In this document: positions 1-8,892 of the stretch, in pieces | How positions within the stretch are numbered: position 1 is the stretch's first letter | How the letters are laid out: the number at the start of each line of letters is the position of its first letter | Assembly (NCBI RefSeq): GCF_937873725.1 | Contig: NZ_CALMYY010000063.1 | Span: forward strand, 1 to 41,605 | Source: an uncultured Dietzia sp. | GTDB taxonomy: Bacteria; Actinomycetota; Actinomycetes; Mycobacteriales; Mycobacteriaceae | Direction of reading: 5' to 3' | Length of the DNA: 41,605 bases | The notes under the pieces: model-generated | The model's database searches: none | What the model was told of the DNA's origin: nothing | The model's input: only the letters and a program-made list of their open reading frames with translations | Program-made: the position numbers and the translations under genes

Positions 1-273
1 CGCCGCTCCCGGCGCCGCCGCAGGCGTAGAGCCCTCGGCGCCGGCGGTGGCCTCCTCGGCCTCGCGGGCCCTGCGACGGGCGGCGCGGCTGCTCACGACC
101 GTGTCCTCGGTGATGCGCGGGATCTCGCCGGTGAGCTCCGAGACGCTCACCCCGCCGTCGTCGGACCGCCGGTGTCGGCGCCCCGTGGACGCGGCCGTGC
201 CCGGCTGCTCCGCGCCCATGCGCTTGAGCAGCTCCGCCACGGTGATCTGCTGACCGTCTGGATCCTCGGCCAT
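1..273 (-). CDS. Rv0497-like protein, N-terminal part (truncated by window edge)
   Basis: The frame starts with ATG at 273, one base after the ppx stop codon, so it is probably translated with ppx. Ninety-one codons are visible and the gene runs off the left edge. The visible part is hydrophilic: an acidic start (MAEDPDGQQITVAELLKRMG), a basic RRHRR patch, a VSVSELTGEIPRITED segment and an Arg/Glu-rich stretch before an Ala/Pro-rich run. In mycobacteria the gene after ppx (Rv0497) encodes a conserved protein with a similar soluble N-terminus and a later membrane segment. The position and the VAELLKR and SELTGEIP phrases fit that family. The function is unknown, and the membrane part is outside the window. 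Confidence 0.7.
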   Translation of the reverse strand, partial: MAEDPDGQQITVAELLKRMGAEQPGTAASTGRRHRRSDDGGVSVSELTGEIPRITEDTVVSSRAARRRAREAEEATAGAEGSTPAAAPGAA

Positions 274-274
274 C

Positions 275-1222
275 TCAGCTCCCCTTCCCGTCGCCGCCCG
301 CGTCCCGGTCGAGACGCTTCAAGATGAGCCCCTCGCGCAGAGCCCACGGACAGATTTTCACACTTTCCAGTCCCAATGCCCTCATGGACGCCTCCGCCAC
401 CAGCGCTCCCGCCACCACCTGATGCGACCGGTCGGAGCTGATCCCCTCCAACTCTGCCCTGTCCGAGGCCGTCATGCGAGAGATAAACGCGATCACCTGC
501 CGCAGACCCGACGCCGTGAGGACGCGTTCGACCCGCGGCCCCTCCGACGACGGGGCCGCCCCGGTGAGCCTGGCCAGCGTGCGGAACGTCTTGGAGGTGG
601 CGCAGGCGAGGTCCGGGACGCCCGCCGCCCGCAGATCCTTGGCGGGACCCTCGAGCTCGGCGTCGATGTAGTCGCGCAGCTGGTTGATGCGCTTCCGCTC
701 GGGCGGATCGGTCTTGAACCAGTCGCGGGTCAGTCGCCCGGCGCCCAACTGCAGGCTGTAGGCGTGTTCGGGCAGCTCGTCCTCCCCGCTGGTGAGCTCC
801 AGCGAGCCGCCACCGATGTCGAGGTTGACAATCCGGCCCGCGCTCCAGCCGAACCACCGGCGGGTGGCGAGGAAGGTCATCCGCGCCTCGTCCTCCCCGC
901 TGAGCACGCGCAACTCGATGCCCGTCTCCTTCTCGACCCTGGCCAGGACCGCGTCGGAGTTGGCGGCGTCCCGCACGGCGGAGGTGGCCAGCGCCATGAC
1001 CTCGCCGCACCTGGTGGCGCGCGCGAGCTCGGCGGCCTCGTTGACCGCGTCGATCAACCGGGCGACGCCGGTCTTGGAGATGTTGTTGTCCTCGTCGAGG
1101 TACTCGATCAGGCGCAGTCGGGTCCGGGAGTCGTTCATCGGCGTCGGGTGGCCGCCACGATGGGCGTCCACCACGACGAAATGGACCGTGTTGCTCCCGA
1201 CGTCCAGGACACCTAATCTCAC
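275..1222 (-). CDS. ppx: Ppx/GppA-family exopolyphosphatase / pppGpp phosphohydrolase
   Basis: This 315-residue protein is the short actinobacterial Ppx/GppA form, a single actin-like ATPase fold without the C-terminal HD domain. It would cleave terminal phosphate from polyphosphate or pppGpp in the cytoplasm. The phosphate-1 motif [13 protein letters not shown] lies at residues 7-19, [12 protein letters not shown] near 77, and the phosphate-2 motif [11 protein letters not shown] near 137. The start is GTG at 1222: on the minus strand a TAGGGT -10 box (1229-1234) sits six bases upstream, as at other leaderless genes here. It lies two genes from senX3-regX3, as in mycobacteria, consistent with phosphate and stringent physiology. 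Polyphosphate and pppGpp activity cannot be told apart from sequence. Confidence 0.93.
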   Translation of the reverse strand: MRLGVLDVGSNTVHFVVVDAHRGGHPTPMNDSRTRLRLIEYLDEDNNISKTGVARLIDAVNEAAELARATRCGEVMALATSAVRDAANSDAVLARVEKETGIELRVLSGEDEARMTFLATRRWFGWSAGRIVNLDIGGGSLELTSGEDELPEHAYSLQLGAGRLTRDWFKTDPPERKRINQLRDYIDAELEGPAKDLRAAGVPDLACATSKTFRTLARLTGAAPSSEGPRVERVLTASGLRQVIAFISRMTASDRAELEGISSDRSHQVVAGALVAEASMRALGLESVKICPWALREGLILKRLDRDAGGDGKGS

Positions 1223-1228
1223 ACGCCC

Positions 1229-1247
1229 ACCCTAAACGGTCTACGGT
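1229..1247. promoter_or_regulatory. Divergent leaderless promoters ppx / Rv0495c-like
   Basis: The 33 bp between the two divergent GTG starts holds a -10-like box for each gene. TAGGGT on the minus strand (1229-1234) lies six bases before the ppx GTG. TACGGT on the plus strand (1242-1247) lies eight bases before the GTG at 1256. No Shine-Dalgarno sequence precedes either start, so both mRNAs probably begin at or next to the start codon. Confidence 0.6.
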
Positions 1248-1255
1248 CGCAGGTT

Positions 1256-2098
1256 GTGACCGCCACCAAACGCACCAGCACCCCGGGCGCGCCCCTCGCG
1301 GAAGTCCCCCTCGACTTCCCCCGCGAGTGGTACTCGTTCCCGGACCCCACCAATGCGGAACACCTCGTCTCCGTGGACATGACCTGGCTGCTGTCCTCGT
1401 GGACCTGCGTGTTCGGAACGCCCGCCTGCCACGGCATCGAGGCCGACCAGCCCGACTCGGGGTGCTGCACCCACGGCGCGTTCCTGTGCGACGACGAGGA
1501 CCGCGAGCGCCTGAGGGGGAACGTCGCCCTCCTGGGGCCGAGGGACTGGCAACACCGTGGGGCCGCGCTGGAGTCCGCAGCTTCCGAGGGCGGCGATCTC
1601 GAGCCGTGGCTGGAGTCCGACGAGCTCACCGGGGAGGACGGCGAGCCCGAGCCCGCCCTGCGCACCCGCCGCCACGCCGGCAGGTGCGTGTTCTTCAACG
1701 ATCCCGGATGGCCGGCCGGGTCCGGCTGCGCGCTGCACCACATGGCCGCGCGGACGGGGCGGACCCTGCCCGAGGCCAAGCCCGACGTGTGCTGGCAGCT
1801 CCCCATCCGACGCACGCAGGAATGGGAGACGCGGGCCGACGAGGTGGAGGTCCTCCACACCCGCATCGGCGAGTACGACCGCCGCGGCTGGGGCCCCGGC
1901 GGGCTGGACCTGGACTGGTACTGCACCGGCTCACCGGAGGCCCACGTCGGGGCCGACCCGGTGTACGTCTCGCTGCGCGACGAGCTGATCGAGCTCCTGG
2001 GGCCGCAGAACTACGAGGTCCTCGCGGCGGCGTGCCGGCGCCGCGGCCAGCTGGGGATCGTGGCCGTCCACCCGGCCACCGAGGCCGCCCGACGCTGA
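1256..2098 (+). CDS. Conserved cysteine-rich protein (Rv0495c-like)
   Basis: A 280-residue soluble protein with about nine cysteines in its body: [51 protein letters not shown] and WYCTGS. The spacing suggests a metal or Fe-S site of the YkgJ/DUF3109 kind, although I cannot assign ligands. It has no signal peptide or membrane segment. It is divergent from ppx, as Rv0495c is from ppx in M. tuberculosis, and ends convergent with regX3. The GTG start is chosen because of the TACGGT box eight bases upstream and the absence of any other -10. The function is not established. Confidence 0.8.
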   Translation: MTATKRTSTPGAPLAEVPLDFPREWYSFPDPTNAEHLVSVDMTWLLSSWTCVFGTPACHGIEADQPDSGCCTHGAFLCDDEDRERLRGNVALLGPRDWQHRGAALESAASEGGDLEPWLESDELTGEDGEPEPALRTRRHAGRCVFFNDPGWPAGSGCALHHMAARTGRTLPEAKPDVCWQLPIRRTQEWETRADEVEVLHTRIGEYDRRGWGPGGLDLDWYCTGSPEAHVGADPVYVSLRDELIELLGPQNYEVLAAACRRRGQLGIVAVHPATEAARR

Positions 2099-2174
2099 CG
2101 CCCCCGCCCCGCACCCCGCCCACCCGAATCCGCCCAGCCCGCCCACCCTGCCCACCCGCACCCCCCGCCCACCC

Positions 2175-2264
2175 GCACCCCCCGAATCCGCTACTCCCCT
2201 GCACGATTCGCTGCCCGGAAGCGGCTAGCAGATGTCGCAGGTGAGTAGCGGATTCTGGGGGTGC
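2175..2264. repeat. Long imperfect inverted repeat between convergent genes
   Basis: Two arms of 28 bases (2175-2202 and 2237-2264) pair with only two mismatches around a 34-base loop. The core GAATCCGCTACTC / GAGTAGCGGATTC is a perfect 13-bp pair. The element lies between the stop of the Rv0495c-like gene and the stop of regX3, so a bidirectional transcription barrier is the simplest role. It has no T tract. A structured RNA or a cruciform-forming element are alternatives. Confidence 0.8.
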
Positions 2265-2325
2265 TGATTCGGGGGGTGCGGATTCGGGGAGTGCGGATTC
2301 GGGGAGTGCGGATTCGGGGGTGAGC
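2251..2325. repeat. 15-bp tandem repeat (about five units) after regX3
   Basis: Five head-to-tail 15-base units of the form GATTCGGGGAGTGCG run up to the regX3 stop codon. The third and fourth units (2281-2310) are identical, and the first carries a T/C change (GATTCTGGGG). The right arm of the long inverted repeat overlaps the first unit. The array looks like a VNTR that could vary between strains. On the minus strand it would be the first part of the regX3 3' untranslated region. Confidence 0.85.
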
Positions 2326-2332
2326 GGGCGGG

Positions 2333-3022
2333 TCAGCCCTCGAACTTGTAGCCCAGCCCGCGGACGGTCACCAGGTGGACGGGCTTGCCCGGGTCCTCCT
2401 CGATCTTGGACCGCAGTCGCTTGACGTGCACGTCCAGGGTCTTGGTGTCGCCCACGTAGTCCGAGCCCCACACGCGGTCGATCAGTTGCCCCCGCGTGAG
2501 CACCCGACCCGAGTTGCGCAACAGGTACTCGAGCAGGTCGAACTCCTTGAGCGGCAGCGTGGCCAGCGAGCCCCGGACGGTCACCGTGTGCCGCTCGATG
2601 TCCATCCGCACCGGGCCCGACTCCAGGACCCCGATCTCGTCGGGATGGTCCGAGTCGGCCTCCGCGCCGCGCCGCAGGACCGCCCGGATGCGGGCGATGA
2701 GCTCGCGGGCCGAGTAGGGCTTGGTCACGTAGTCGTCGGCGCCCAGCTCCAGGCCGACCACCTTGTCGATCTCGCTGTCGCGCGCGGTCACCATGATCAC
2801 CGGCACGCTCGAGGTCACCCGCAGACGCTTGCACACGTCGGTGCCGGACATGCCCGGGAGCATGAGGTCCAGCAGCACGATGTCCGCGCCCTCCGCGTCG
2901 AAGCTCTCCAACGCGGTGGGCCCGTCGCCCGCGATGGTGACCTCGAACCCCTCCTTGCGCAGGAGAAATGCCAGCGGGTCCGCCAGCGACGCCTCGTCCT
3001 CCACGATCAGCACCCTGGTCAC
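2333..3022 (-). CDS. regX3: Phosphate-responsive OmpR-family response regulator RegX3
   Basis: A 229-residue OmpR/PhoB-type regulator. The receiver domain (about 1-115) has the acidic pair near residues 9-10, phospho-acceptor D52 in DIVLLDLMLPG, the TARD switch region and Lys in KPYSARELIARI. The C-terminal winged helix (about 130-229) carries PLKEFDLLEYLLRN, DTKTLDVHVKRLRSKIE and the terminal VRGLGYKFEG. The start is GTG at 3022. It overlaps the senX3 stop by four bases (GTGA), so the two genes are translationally coupled. In mycobacteria the pair controls the response to low inorganic phosphate. A tandem repeat and a large inverted repeat lie directly downstream. Confidence 0.96.
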   Translation of the reverse strand: MTRVLIVEDEASLADPLAFLLRKEGFEVTIAGDGPTALESFDAEGADIVLLDLMLPGMSGTDVCKRLRVTSSVPVIMVTARDSEIDKVVGLELGADDYVTKPYSARELIARIRAVLRRGAEADSDHPDEIGVLESGPVRMDIERHTVTVRGSLATLPLKEFDLLEYLLRNSGRVLTRGQLIDRVWGSDYVGDTKTLDVHVKRLRSKIEEDPGKPVHLVTVRGLGYKFEG

Positions 3023-4215
3023 GGCACCTGGTCCTCTCCTTGTTGGTCGTGCTCGGCGAGGGGCGGGGCCCCGTCGCCATCCGGCTCGACATGGGCCGGG
3101 AGTTCGAGGGTGAAGGTCGACCCGGTCCCGGGTCGACTCCACAGCGTGACCGCACCGTTGTGGTTCTGGGCGACGTGTTTGACGATCGCCAGCCCCAGAC
3201 CGGTCCCGCCGGTCGCGCGGGAGCGGGCCTTGTCCACGCGGAAGAACCGTTCGAAGACGCGGCCCTGCTGCTCGGGGGCGATGCCGATCCCCCGGTCGGT
3301 GACCCGCAACATCACGGTGTCCCCGTCGAGGGCGCGGGTGATCGAGACGGGCGTGCGCTCCGGCGAGTAGTTGACGGCGTTGGAGATGAGGTTGGTCAGT
3401 GCGGTGACGAGCAGCGTCCGGTCGCCCGTGACCTCGAGCCCCGACGGGGAGTCCGTGATCAGCTCGATCCCGGCCGCCTCCGCCGCGGACGCGGACCGGC
3501 GGATGGCCTCGTCCACCAGGTCGTCGACGTCCACCGGCTGCAGATCGCGGATCCGCTCGGCGCCCTGCAACCGGGACAGCTCGATGAGCTCGGAGACCAT
3601 CCTTCCGAGCCGATGCGCCTCGCTCAGCACCCGTCCGCCGAAGTACTCGACGGTCTCCGGGTCGTCCTTGGACTCGATGAGCGCCTCGGCCAGTACCGCC
3701 ATCGCCCCGACCGGGGTCTTGAGCTCGTGGGAGACGTTGGCGACGAAGTCGCGGCGGGCGGCCTCCATGCGGCGGTGCTCGGAGTCGTCGTCGGCAAAGA
3801 CCACGACGAACTTCGCGCCGTGGCCACCGAGGATCTCGCTGCGCCCGCTCACCGACGGGGTGCGTCGACGACCAGCCGCCATCTTGGGGGGAAGGTCGAA
3901 CGCCGCGGGCTCGCCCCCGTTGAACGTGGCCCGCGCGGCCTGCCATACCGGCTCCACGAGGAGACGGTCGTCCACGATCCCCAGCTCGGCGGCTCGACGG
4001 TTGTAGAGGACTACGTCCTGGTGCCGGTCCACCACGGCGAGGGCGTACGGCGCCTGGTAGTAGACCTCGCGGAGGACCTCCAGCCGACTCGGCCCCTGCT
4101 GCTCGGCGATCCGCTTCTCGCGGCGTGCGTGCAGCCGGGGGACGATGACGCCGCCCACGACGAAGCCGACCACTGCGGCGACGATCGCGAGAGCGATCCC
4201 GAGACTGACCTGCAC
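3019..4215 (-). CDS. senX3: Sensor histidine kinase SenX3
   Basis: This 398-residue kinase has one N-terminal membrane segment (about 3-26), a PAS-like region (about 50-140), HisKA with phospho-accepting His163 in FVANVSHELKTPVGAM, and a HATPase domain with the N box (NAVNYSPE), G1 (DRGIGIAP), F box (RVFERFFRVD) and G2 (GTGLGLAIV). The start is GTG at 4215, because a TAGGAT -10 box (4223-4228, minus strand) lies seven bases upstream. It heads the senX3-regX3 operon, downstream of gpmA as in mycobacteria. Here the two genes overlap by four bases, so there is no intergenic repeat region between them. The signal is probably phosphate status relayed by the Pst/PhoU system, which is not in the window. 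Confidence 0.96.
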   Translation of the reverse strand: MQVSLGIALAIVAAVVGFVVGGVIVPRLHARREKRIAEQQGPSRLEVLREVYYQAPYALAVVDRHQDVVLYNRRAAELGIVDDRLLVEPVWQAARATFNGGEPAAFDLPPKMAAGRRRTPSVSGRSEILGGHGAKFVVVFADDDSEHRRMEAARRDFVANVSHELKTPVGAMAVLAEALIESKDDPETVEYFGGRVLSEAHRLGRMVSELIELSRLQGAERIRDLQPVDVDDLVDEAIRRSASAAEAAGIELITDSPSGLEVTGDRTLLVTALTNLISNAVNYSPERTPVSITRALDGDTVMLRVTDRGIGIAPEQQGRVFERFFRVDKARSRATGGTGLGLAIVKHVAQNHNGAVTLWSRPGTGSTFTLELPAHVEPDGDGAPPLAEHDQQGEDQVP

Positions 4216-4257
4216 AGGCCCGATCCTACGGTGTGGCGGATCGGCTCCCACAACCGA

Positions 4258-4302
4258 GAACCCCCGTCCACCTGCGGTAAATGCGCAGGCGGACGGGGGT
4301 TC
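4258..4302 (-). terminator. Stem-loop after gpmA
   Basis: Arms 4258-4276 and 4284-4302 (19 bases each, one mismatch that is G-U pairable in one orientation) enclose the 7-base loop GTAAATG. The hairpin lies 28 bases after the gpmA stop and before the senX3 promoter. There is no run of T, as is common for actinobacterial terminators. Confidence 0.7.
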
Positions 4303-4329
4303 AGGCGGTGTTCACCGGTGCGACACCTG

Positions 4330-5076
4330 CTATTTCGCGCCCTGGTTGGCGACGGCCGCGGCGCCGGCGGCCGCGGCCTCGGGATCGAGGTACGTCCCAC
4401 CGGGATTGGCGACCAGACCCGACTCGTCGAAGCGGTAGATCAGCGGGATGCCGGTGGGGATGTTCAGCCCGGCGATGTCGGAGTCGGAGATGCCGTCGAG
4501 GTGCTTGACCAGTGCCCGCAGGGAGTTGCCGTGCGCGGCCACCATCACCGTCTTACCCTCGGCGAGCTTCGGCGCGATCTCGGCCGCGTAGTACGGGATG
4601 AACCGGTCCACCACGTCCTTGAGGCACTCCGTCAGCGGCACCGCGGGCAGGTCCGAGTAGCGGACGTCGCCCGACTGGGAGTACTCGTTCCCGGAGTCGA
4701 TCGCCGGCGGCGGCGTGTCGTAGCTCCGGCGCCACAGCATGAACTGCTCGTCTCCGAACTCGTCCTTGATCTGCGCCTTGTCGAGGCCCTGGAGCTTGCC
4801 GTAGTGGCGCTCGTTGAGCTTCCAGTTCCGCACCACCGGGATCCAGTGGCGGTCGCACGCGTCGAGCGCGATGTTGGCCGTGGTGATCGCGCGACGCAGC
4901 AGCGAGGTGTACAGCACGTCGGGGAGGATGCCCTCCTCGGCGAGCAGCTTTCCGCCGCGGACAGCCTCCTCTCGACCGAGATCGGTGAGGTCGACGTCGA
5001 CCCACCCCGTGAACTGGTTGGATGCGTTCCACTGGGACTGCCCGTGACGCAGGAGGACGAGGGTTCCGAATGCCAT
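4330..5076 (-). CDS. gpmA: 2,3-bisphosphoglycerate-dependent phosphoglycerate mutase
   Basis: The 248-residue length is typical of dPGM, which interconverts 3- and 2-phosphoglycerate in glycolysis. The phosphohistidine is His11 in [12 protein letters not shown]. Other conserved parts are [33 protein letters not shown] and the second catalytic His in [12 protein letters not shown]. The start is ATG at 5076, six bases after a CATAAT -10 box read on the minus strand (5083-5088). A 19-bp stem-loop follows the stop, so it is probably expressed separately from senX3 even though the order gpm1-senX3-regX3 is conserved in mycobacteria. Confidence 0.97.
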   Translation of the reverse strand: MAFGTLVLLRHGQSQWNASNQFTGWVDVDLTDLGREEAVRGGKLLAEEGILPDVLYTSLLRRAITTANIALDACDRHWIPVVRNWKLNERHYGKLQGLDKAQIKDEFGDEQFMLWRRSYDTPPPAIDSGNEYSQSGDVRYSDLPAVPLTECLKDVVDRFIPYYAAEIAPKLAEGKTVMVAAHGNSLRALVKHLDGISDSDIAGLNIPTGIPLIYRFDESGLVANPGGTYLDPEAAAAGAAAVANQGAK

Positions 5077-5082
5077 AAGACC

Positions 5083-5111
5083 ATTATGACCCGACGCCGG
5101 AGGACTACGGT
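5083..5111. promoter_or_regulatory. Divergent promoters gpmA / acyl-CoA ligase
   Basis: Only 41 bp separate the two start codons. A CATAAT box on the minus strand (5083-5088) is six bases from the gpmA ATG, and TACGGT on the plus strand (5106-5111) is six bases from the ligase ATG. The two core promoters must overlap, so the -35 region of each lies near or inside the other gene. Confidence 0.6.
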
Positions 5112-5117
5112 GCAGAC

Positions 5118-6827
5118 ATGACCACACCCGCCGGCACCACCCCCGATTTCCCTGATCGGCCGTGGACCGCCCACTACACGCCGGGCACCACGCAGAATCT
5201 CGACTACGGCACCACCACGCTCATCGATCAGTTCGACCACGCGGTCAGCACCTACTCGTCCCGCCCCGCGACCGAGTTCTTCGGCCGCCTCACCACGTAC
5301 GCCGAGCTCGGGAGCCGGGTCCGCCGCGCCGCCGAGGGCCTGCGCCGCCTCGGGGTCAGCCGCGGAGACCGCGTCGCCGTGCTGTTGCCGAACTGCCCGC
5401 AGGGGATCGTCGTGTTCTACGCGGCGCTGCGCATCGGCGCGATCGTGGTGGAGCACAATCCGCTCTACACCGCCGACGAGCTCGAGGGCCCCTTCACCGA
5501 CCACGGCGCGAAGGTCGTCGTGACGTGGAACGTCGTGGCGCCGGTGGTGCAGGACCTCGCCGGCCGGTCCGGCACCGCGATCGAGCACATCATCGCCGTC
5601 GACCTGCTCGACGAGTTCCCCGCCGTCAAGCGCCTCGCGCTCACCTACCTACCCCTGCCCGCGCTGCGCGCCTCCCGGAACAAGCTCTCCCGGCCCGCCG
5701 CCAGCACCCTGGACTGGGCCGACTTCGAGAAGGGCGCGGAACTGGACTTCTCGTACGCGCGGCCCGCCGCCGACGATCCCGCGCTGATCCTCTACACCTC
5801 CGGCACCACCGGGACCCCCAAGGGCGCCGTGCTCACCCACGCCAACCTGGTGTCCAACGCCAAGATGGGTCGCGCCTGGGTGCCCGAGCTCACGCCGGGC
5901 CAGGAGAAGTTCCTCGCCTCGCTGCCGATGTTCCACGCCTACGGCGTGACGCTGTGCGTGGTGTTCGGGATCGCCGAGGGGGCGCGGCTCCAGCTGGTGC
6001 CGACGCCCGACATGGACCTCATCATGCCGATCCTCAAGAAGGATCTGCCGACCTTCATCCCCGCCGTCCCGCCGATCTACACCAAGATCCTCGAGGAGGC
6101 CGAGAAGCGCGGGATCCCGCTGCGCGGCATCAGGCACTCCCTGTCCGGTGCGATGAGCCTTCCCGCCGAGCTCATCGAGAGGTGGGAGTCCGCCACCGGC
6201 GGCCTGTTGGTGGAGGGGTACGGGATGACCGAGACCTCGCCCATCACCATCGGCAACCCCATGTCGACGGCGAGGCGGGCCGGCAGCATCGGCATCCCCT
6301 TCCCCGACACCGACATCCGCGTGGCCGACAAGGACGATCCCTCGGTGGACGTTCCGACCGGCGAGCCCGGTGAGCTTCTGGTCAAGGGGCCGCAGGTGTT
6401 CCCGGGCTACTGGCGCAACGACGACGCGACCGCCGACACCTTCCACGACGGCTGGATCCGCACCGGCGACGTGGTGGTGCAGGACCCCGACGGCTTCCTC
6501 CACGTGGTGGACCGGATCAAGGAGATGATCGTCACCGGCGGGTTCAACGTGTACCCGTCCGAGGTCGAGGCGGTCCTGCGCAAGGCCCCGGGCGTGGCCG
6601 ACTGCGCGGTGGTGGGCCGCCGGGGCATGGACGGGTCGGAGCAGGTCGTGGCCGCCGTCGTCCTCGAGCCCGGCGCCTCGCTCGACGCCGACGCCCTGCG
6701 CGCGCACTGCAAGGGCTCGCTGACCGGGTACAAGGTCCCGCGCGAGTTCGTGGAGCTGGACGAGCTGCCCACCAACCCCATGGGCAAGGTGCTGCGCAAG
6801 AAGGTGGCGGAGGAGATCAACCCCTGA
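5118..6827 (+). CDS. fadD: Long-chain fatty-acid--CoA ligase (AMP-dependent)
   Basis: A 569-residue acyl-adenylate-forming enzyme. It would activate a fatty acid with ATP and then transfer it to CoA. Seen in order: the AMP-binding loop [14 protein letters not shown] near residue 225, the GYGMTETSP adenine motif near 367, the [11 protein letters not shown] motif, the hinge [20 protein letters not shown] and the adenylation lysine in PMGKVLRKK near the C-terminus. It is divergent from gpmA, and the ATG start has a TACGGT box six bases upstream. It ends convergent with the YbjN-like gene. The chain-length preference cannot be read from sequence, so fadD is a family-level symbol. Confidence 0.93.
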   Translation: MTTPAGTTPDFPDRPWTAHYTPGTTQNLDYGTTTLIDQFDHAVSTYSSRPATEFFGRLTTYAELGSRVRRAAEGLRRLGVSRGDRVAVLLPNCPQGIVVFYAALRIGAIVVEHNPLYTADELEGPFTDHGAKVVVTWNVVAPVVQDLAGRSGTAIEHIIAVDLLDEFPAVKRLALTYLPLPALRASRNKLSRPAASTLDWADFEKGAELDFSYARPAADDPALILYTSGTTGTPKGAVLTHANLVSNAKMGRAWVPELTPGQEKFLASLPMFHAYGVTLCVVFGIAEGARLQLVPTPDMDLIMPILKKDLPTFIPAVPPIYTKILEEAEKRGIPLRGIRHSLSGAMSLPAELIERWESATGGLLVEGYGMTETSPITIGNPMSTARRAGSIGIPFPDTDIRVADKDDPSVDVPTGEPGELLVKGPQVFPGYWRNDDATADTFHDGWIRTGDVVVQDPDGFLHVVDRIKEMIVTGGFNVYPSEVEAVLRKAPGVADCAVVGRRGMDGSEQVVAAVVLEPGASLDADALRAHCKGSLTGYKVPREFVELDELPTNPMGKVLRKKVAEEINP

Positions 6828-6878
6828 CCGGGCCGGGCCCGGCGCGCGCGCGGGGTGCGGCGGGCGAGGCGGGCACCG

Positions 6879-7406
6879 TCACTCGGGCTGGGGGAGGTCC
6901 TCGGTGAGGTGGCGGAACGCGTCGAGGTTGCGCAGCGGCTCGCCCCGCGAGACGCGCCACTCCCACTCGCGGCGGATCGACGTGTGGAAGCCGGTCTCCA
7001 GGAGGATGTTGAAGTCGTGGTCCGCGGCCTCGAGCACCTGGCCGAGCACCCGGTCGAGCTCCTCGTCGGTCACCGCGACCAGCGGCATCCGGCCCACCAG
7101 GTAGATGTCCCCGTTGTTGTCCAGCGTGTACGCCACCTGGTACAGCCGACGGTTGCGCCGCAGCAGGTACTTGTAGACCTTCTCGTGGTCCTCGTCGGGC
7201 TGGCGGCACACGAACGCCTCGATGCGCACGCTCTCGCGGTTCACCGTGAGGTGGCAGGCGGTCTTGAGCCGCTTCTCCCCCGGCAGTTGCACCACGAAGG
7301 TCCGGCCGTCGGCCAGGGTCGACTCGATCTCGCGCGTCCGGAGGAACGCGGTGATGCGGTCGACGGTGGGCCCGTCCGCGGGGTCGTTCCTGGTCTCGTC
7401 GGTCAT
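6879..7406 (-). CDS. YbjN-domain protein (Rv0487-like)
   Basis: A 175-residue acidic, soluble protein with the YbjN / type III secretion chaperone-like fold: VDRITAFLRTREIE, RTFVVQLPGEKRLKTACHL, the YKYLLRRNRRLYQVAY core and DNNGDIYLVGRMPL. A strong Shine-Dalgarno (GAAGGAG, seven bases before ATG) fixes the start at 7406. It lies directly downstream of mshA on the same strand, as Rv0487 does in M. tuberculosis, so the two are probably co-transcribed. Its biochemical role is unknown. Confidence 0.88.
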   Translation of the reverse strand: MTDETRNDPADGPTVDRITAFLRTREIESTLADGRTFVVQLPGEKRLKTACHLTVNRESVRIEAFVCRQPDEDHEKVYKYLLRRNRRLYQVAYTLDNNGDIYLVGRMPLVAVTDEELDRVLGQVLEAADHDFNILLETGFHTSIRREWEWRVSRGEPLRNLDAFRHLTEDLPQPE

Positions 7407-7437
7407 CCTCGGACTCCTTCGGCGGTCGTGGCGGTGG

Positions 7438-7473
7438 GTCGGCGTGCGCGGTGGTCGGCGTGCGCGGTGGTCG
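7438..7473. repeat. 16-bp tandem duplication between mshA and the YbjN-like gene
   Basis: The unit GTCGGCGTGCGCGGTG occurs twice in a row (7438-7453 and 7454-7469), followed by the first four bases of a third copy. It lies in the 125-base spacer between the two co-directional genes and has no visible coding role. Confidence 0.85.
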
Positions 7474-7531
7474 TCCGCCTGTCTGCGTCCGACGGGGATT
7501 CGTCGTGGCGGGGCCTCTCGGATGGGTGCGG

Positions 7532-8842
7532 TCAGGACGCGGTGGCCTCGGCACGCCGGGCGCGGTAGGCGGCCATCGTGCCCGCATACGAGTCGAGCAG
7601 CCCGTCGGCCGTCGAGTCCCAGGAGAACGCGGAGGCGTGGACCGGGGCGGCCCGCGACATCGACAGGCGGCGCTCGTCGTCGTCGAGCAGTCCCACCAAC
7701 GTCCGCGCCCACACCCGCGGGTCGTGCCCGTCCACGGTGAGCCCGGTGCGGCCGTCGTCGACGGCCGTGGGCAACCCGCCCACGGCGGCGGCCACGACGG
7801 GCGTGCCGCACGCCTGGGCCTCGAGCGCGACCAGCCCGAAGGACTCGGAGTGCGAGGGCACGGCCACGATGTCGGCGGCGCGGTAGACGTCCACCAGCTC
7901 CGACGGCGGGCGCGGGGCGAGGAAGCTCACGCGGTCGGCCACCCCCAGCTCCGCGGCGAGGTCCATGAGCGAGCGCGGCCGGTCCAGCCCGGACCCGCTG
8001 GGCCCGCCCACCACCAGCAGTCGCACGTCGCGGTGCGGCTGGGCGCGGACGATCTCGGCCAGCGCCCGCACGATCACGTCCGGGGCCTTGAGCGGCTGGA
8101 TCCGGCCGATGAACGCGATCACCTCCGTGCGTTGCGCCAGCCCCAGCGCCCGGCGGGCCCGCTCGGTGCCGCGCTGCGTGCCGGGGGTGTACTGCTCGAG
8201 GTCGGCGCCCGGCGGGACCACGTCGATGTCGGCCGGATCGGCGTCGTAGTAGCCCACCAGCTCGTCGCGCTCGCCGGTGGTGTTGACGACGAGCCGGTCG
8301 GCCGCGTCCACGATCTGCTGCTCCCCGATCCGCCGACACTCGGGCTCGGGGGTGTCGCCCTCCGCGAGGACCGCGTTCTTCACCGCCGCCAGGGTGTGCG
8401 CGGTGTGCACCAGCGGCACGCCCCAGTGCTCGGACGCCACCAGCCCGGCCTGGCCCGACAGCCAGTAGTGGGAGTGGATGAGGTCGTAGTGGCCGGGCGC
8501 GTGACCGGCCTCCGCCCGCATCACTCCGGCCACGAACGGGCAGAGCTGCGTGGGCAGGTCCTCCTTGCGCAGCCCCTCGAACGGCCCGGCCACGATGTTG
8601 CGGACCAGGACGCCGTCGCCGGCCTCCTCGACCGGGGGCTGCGAGGAGTGGGTGGCACGGGTGAAGATCTCGACCTCCACCCCGCGGCGGGCCAGCCGGC
8701 GCGCGGACTGCAGGACGTACACGTTGAGCCCGCCGGCGTCCCCGGTGCCGGGCTGGGCCAGCGGCGAGGTGTGGAAGGACAGCACGGCGATGCGCCGCGG
8801 GAGCGGGGCGTCGACGCCGGTGGTCAGGTCGGTGACGGTCAC
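7532..8842 (-). CDS. mshA: D-inositol-3-phosphate glycosyltransferase (mycothiol biosynthesis)
   Basis: A 436-residue GT4/GT-B retaining glycosyltransferase. MshA joins UDP-GlcNAc to 1L-inositol 1-phosphate, the first step of mycothiol synthesis. Seen: [20 protein letters not shown] followed by [10 protein letters not shown] (acceptor site), [41 protein letters not shown] and the C-terminal E-x7-E motif [15 protein letters not shown] longer reading back to 8878 is possible, but GTG at 8842 has a CACAAT box seven bases upstream, matching the local leaderless pattern, and gives the expected N-terminus. It is followed by the YbjN-like gene as in mycobacteria. Confidence 0.96.
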   Translation of the reverse strand: MTVTDLTTGVDAPLPRRIAVLSFHTSPLAQPGTGDAGGLNVYVLQSARRLARRGVEVEIFTRATHSSQPPVEEAGDGVLVRNIVAGPFEGLRKEDLPTQLCPFVAGVMRAEAGHAPGHYDLIHSHYWLSGQAGLVASEHWGVPLVHTAHTLAAVKNAVLAEGDTPEPECRRIGEQQIVDAADRLVVNTTGERDELVGYYDADPADIDVVPPGADLEQYTPGTQRGTERARRALGLAQRTEVIAFIGRIQPLKAPDVIVRALAEIVRAQPHRDVRLLVVGGPSGSGLDRPRSLMDLAAELGVADRVSFLAPRPPSELVDVYRAADIVAVPSHSESFGLVALEAQACGTPVVAAAVGGLPTAVDDGRTGLTVDGHDPRVWARTLVGLLDDDERRLSMSRAAPVHASAFSWDSTADGLLDSYAGTMAAYRARRAEATAS

Positions 8843-8892
8843 CTGACCGATTGTGCCCCCGACGACGAGACCGTGCACATCGCGGCAGGCGG

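Noticed and set aside
2968..5121. A 717-codon open frame on the plus strand opposite senX3 and gpmA, and similar 300-940-codon frames elsewhere (for example 7451-9382 and 23664-26504).
   Set aside because: They are antisense shadows produced by the high third-position GC of the real genes. They have no domains, start signals or plausible amino-acid composition.
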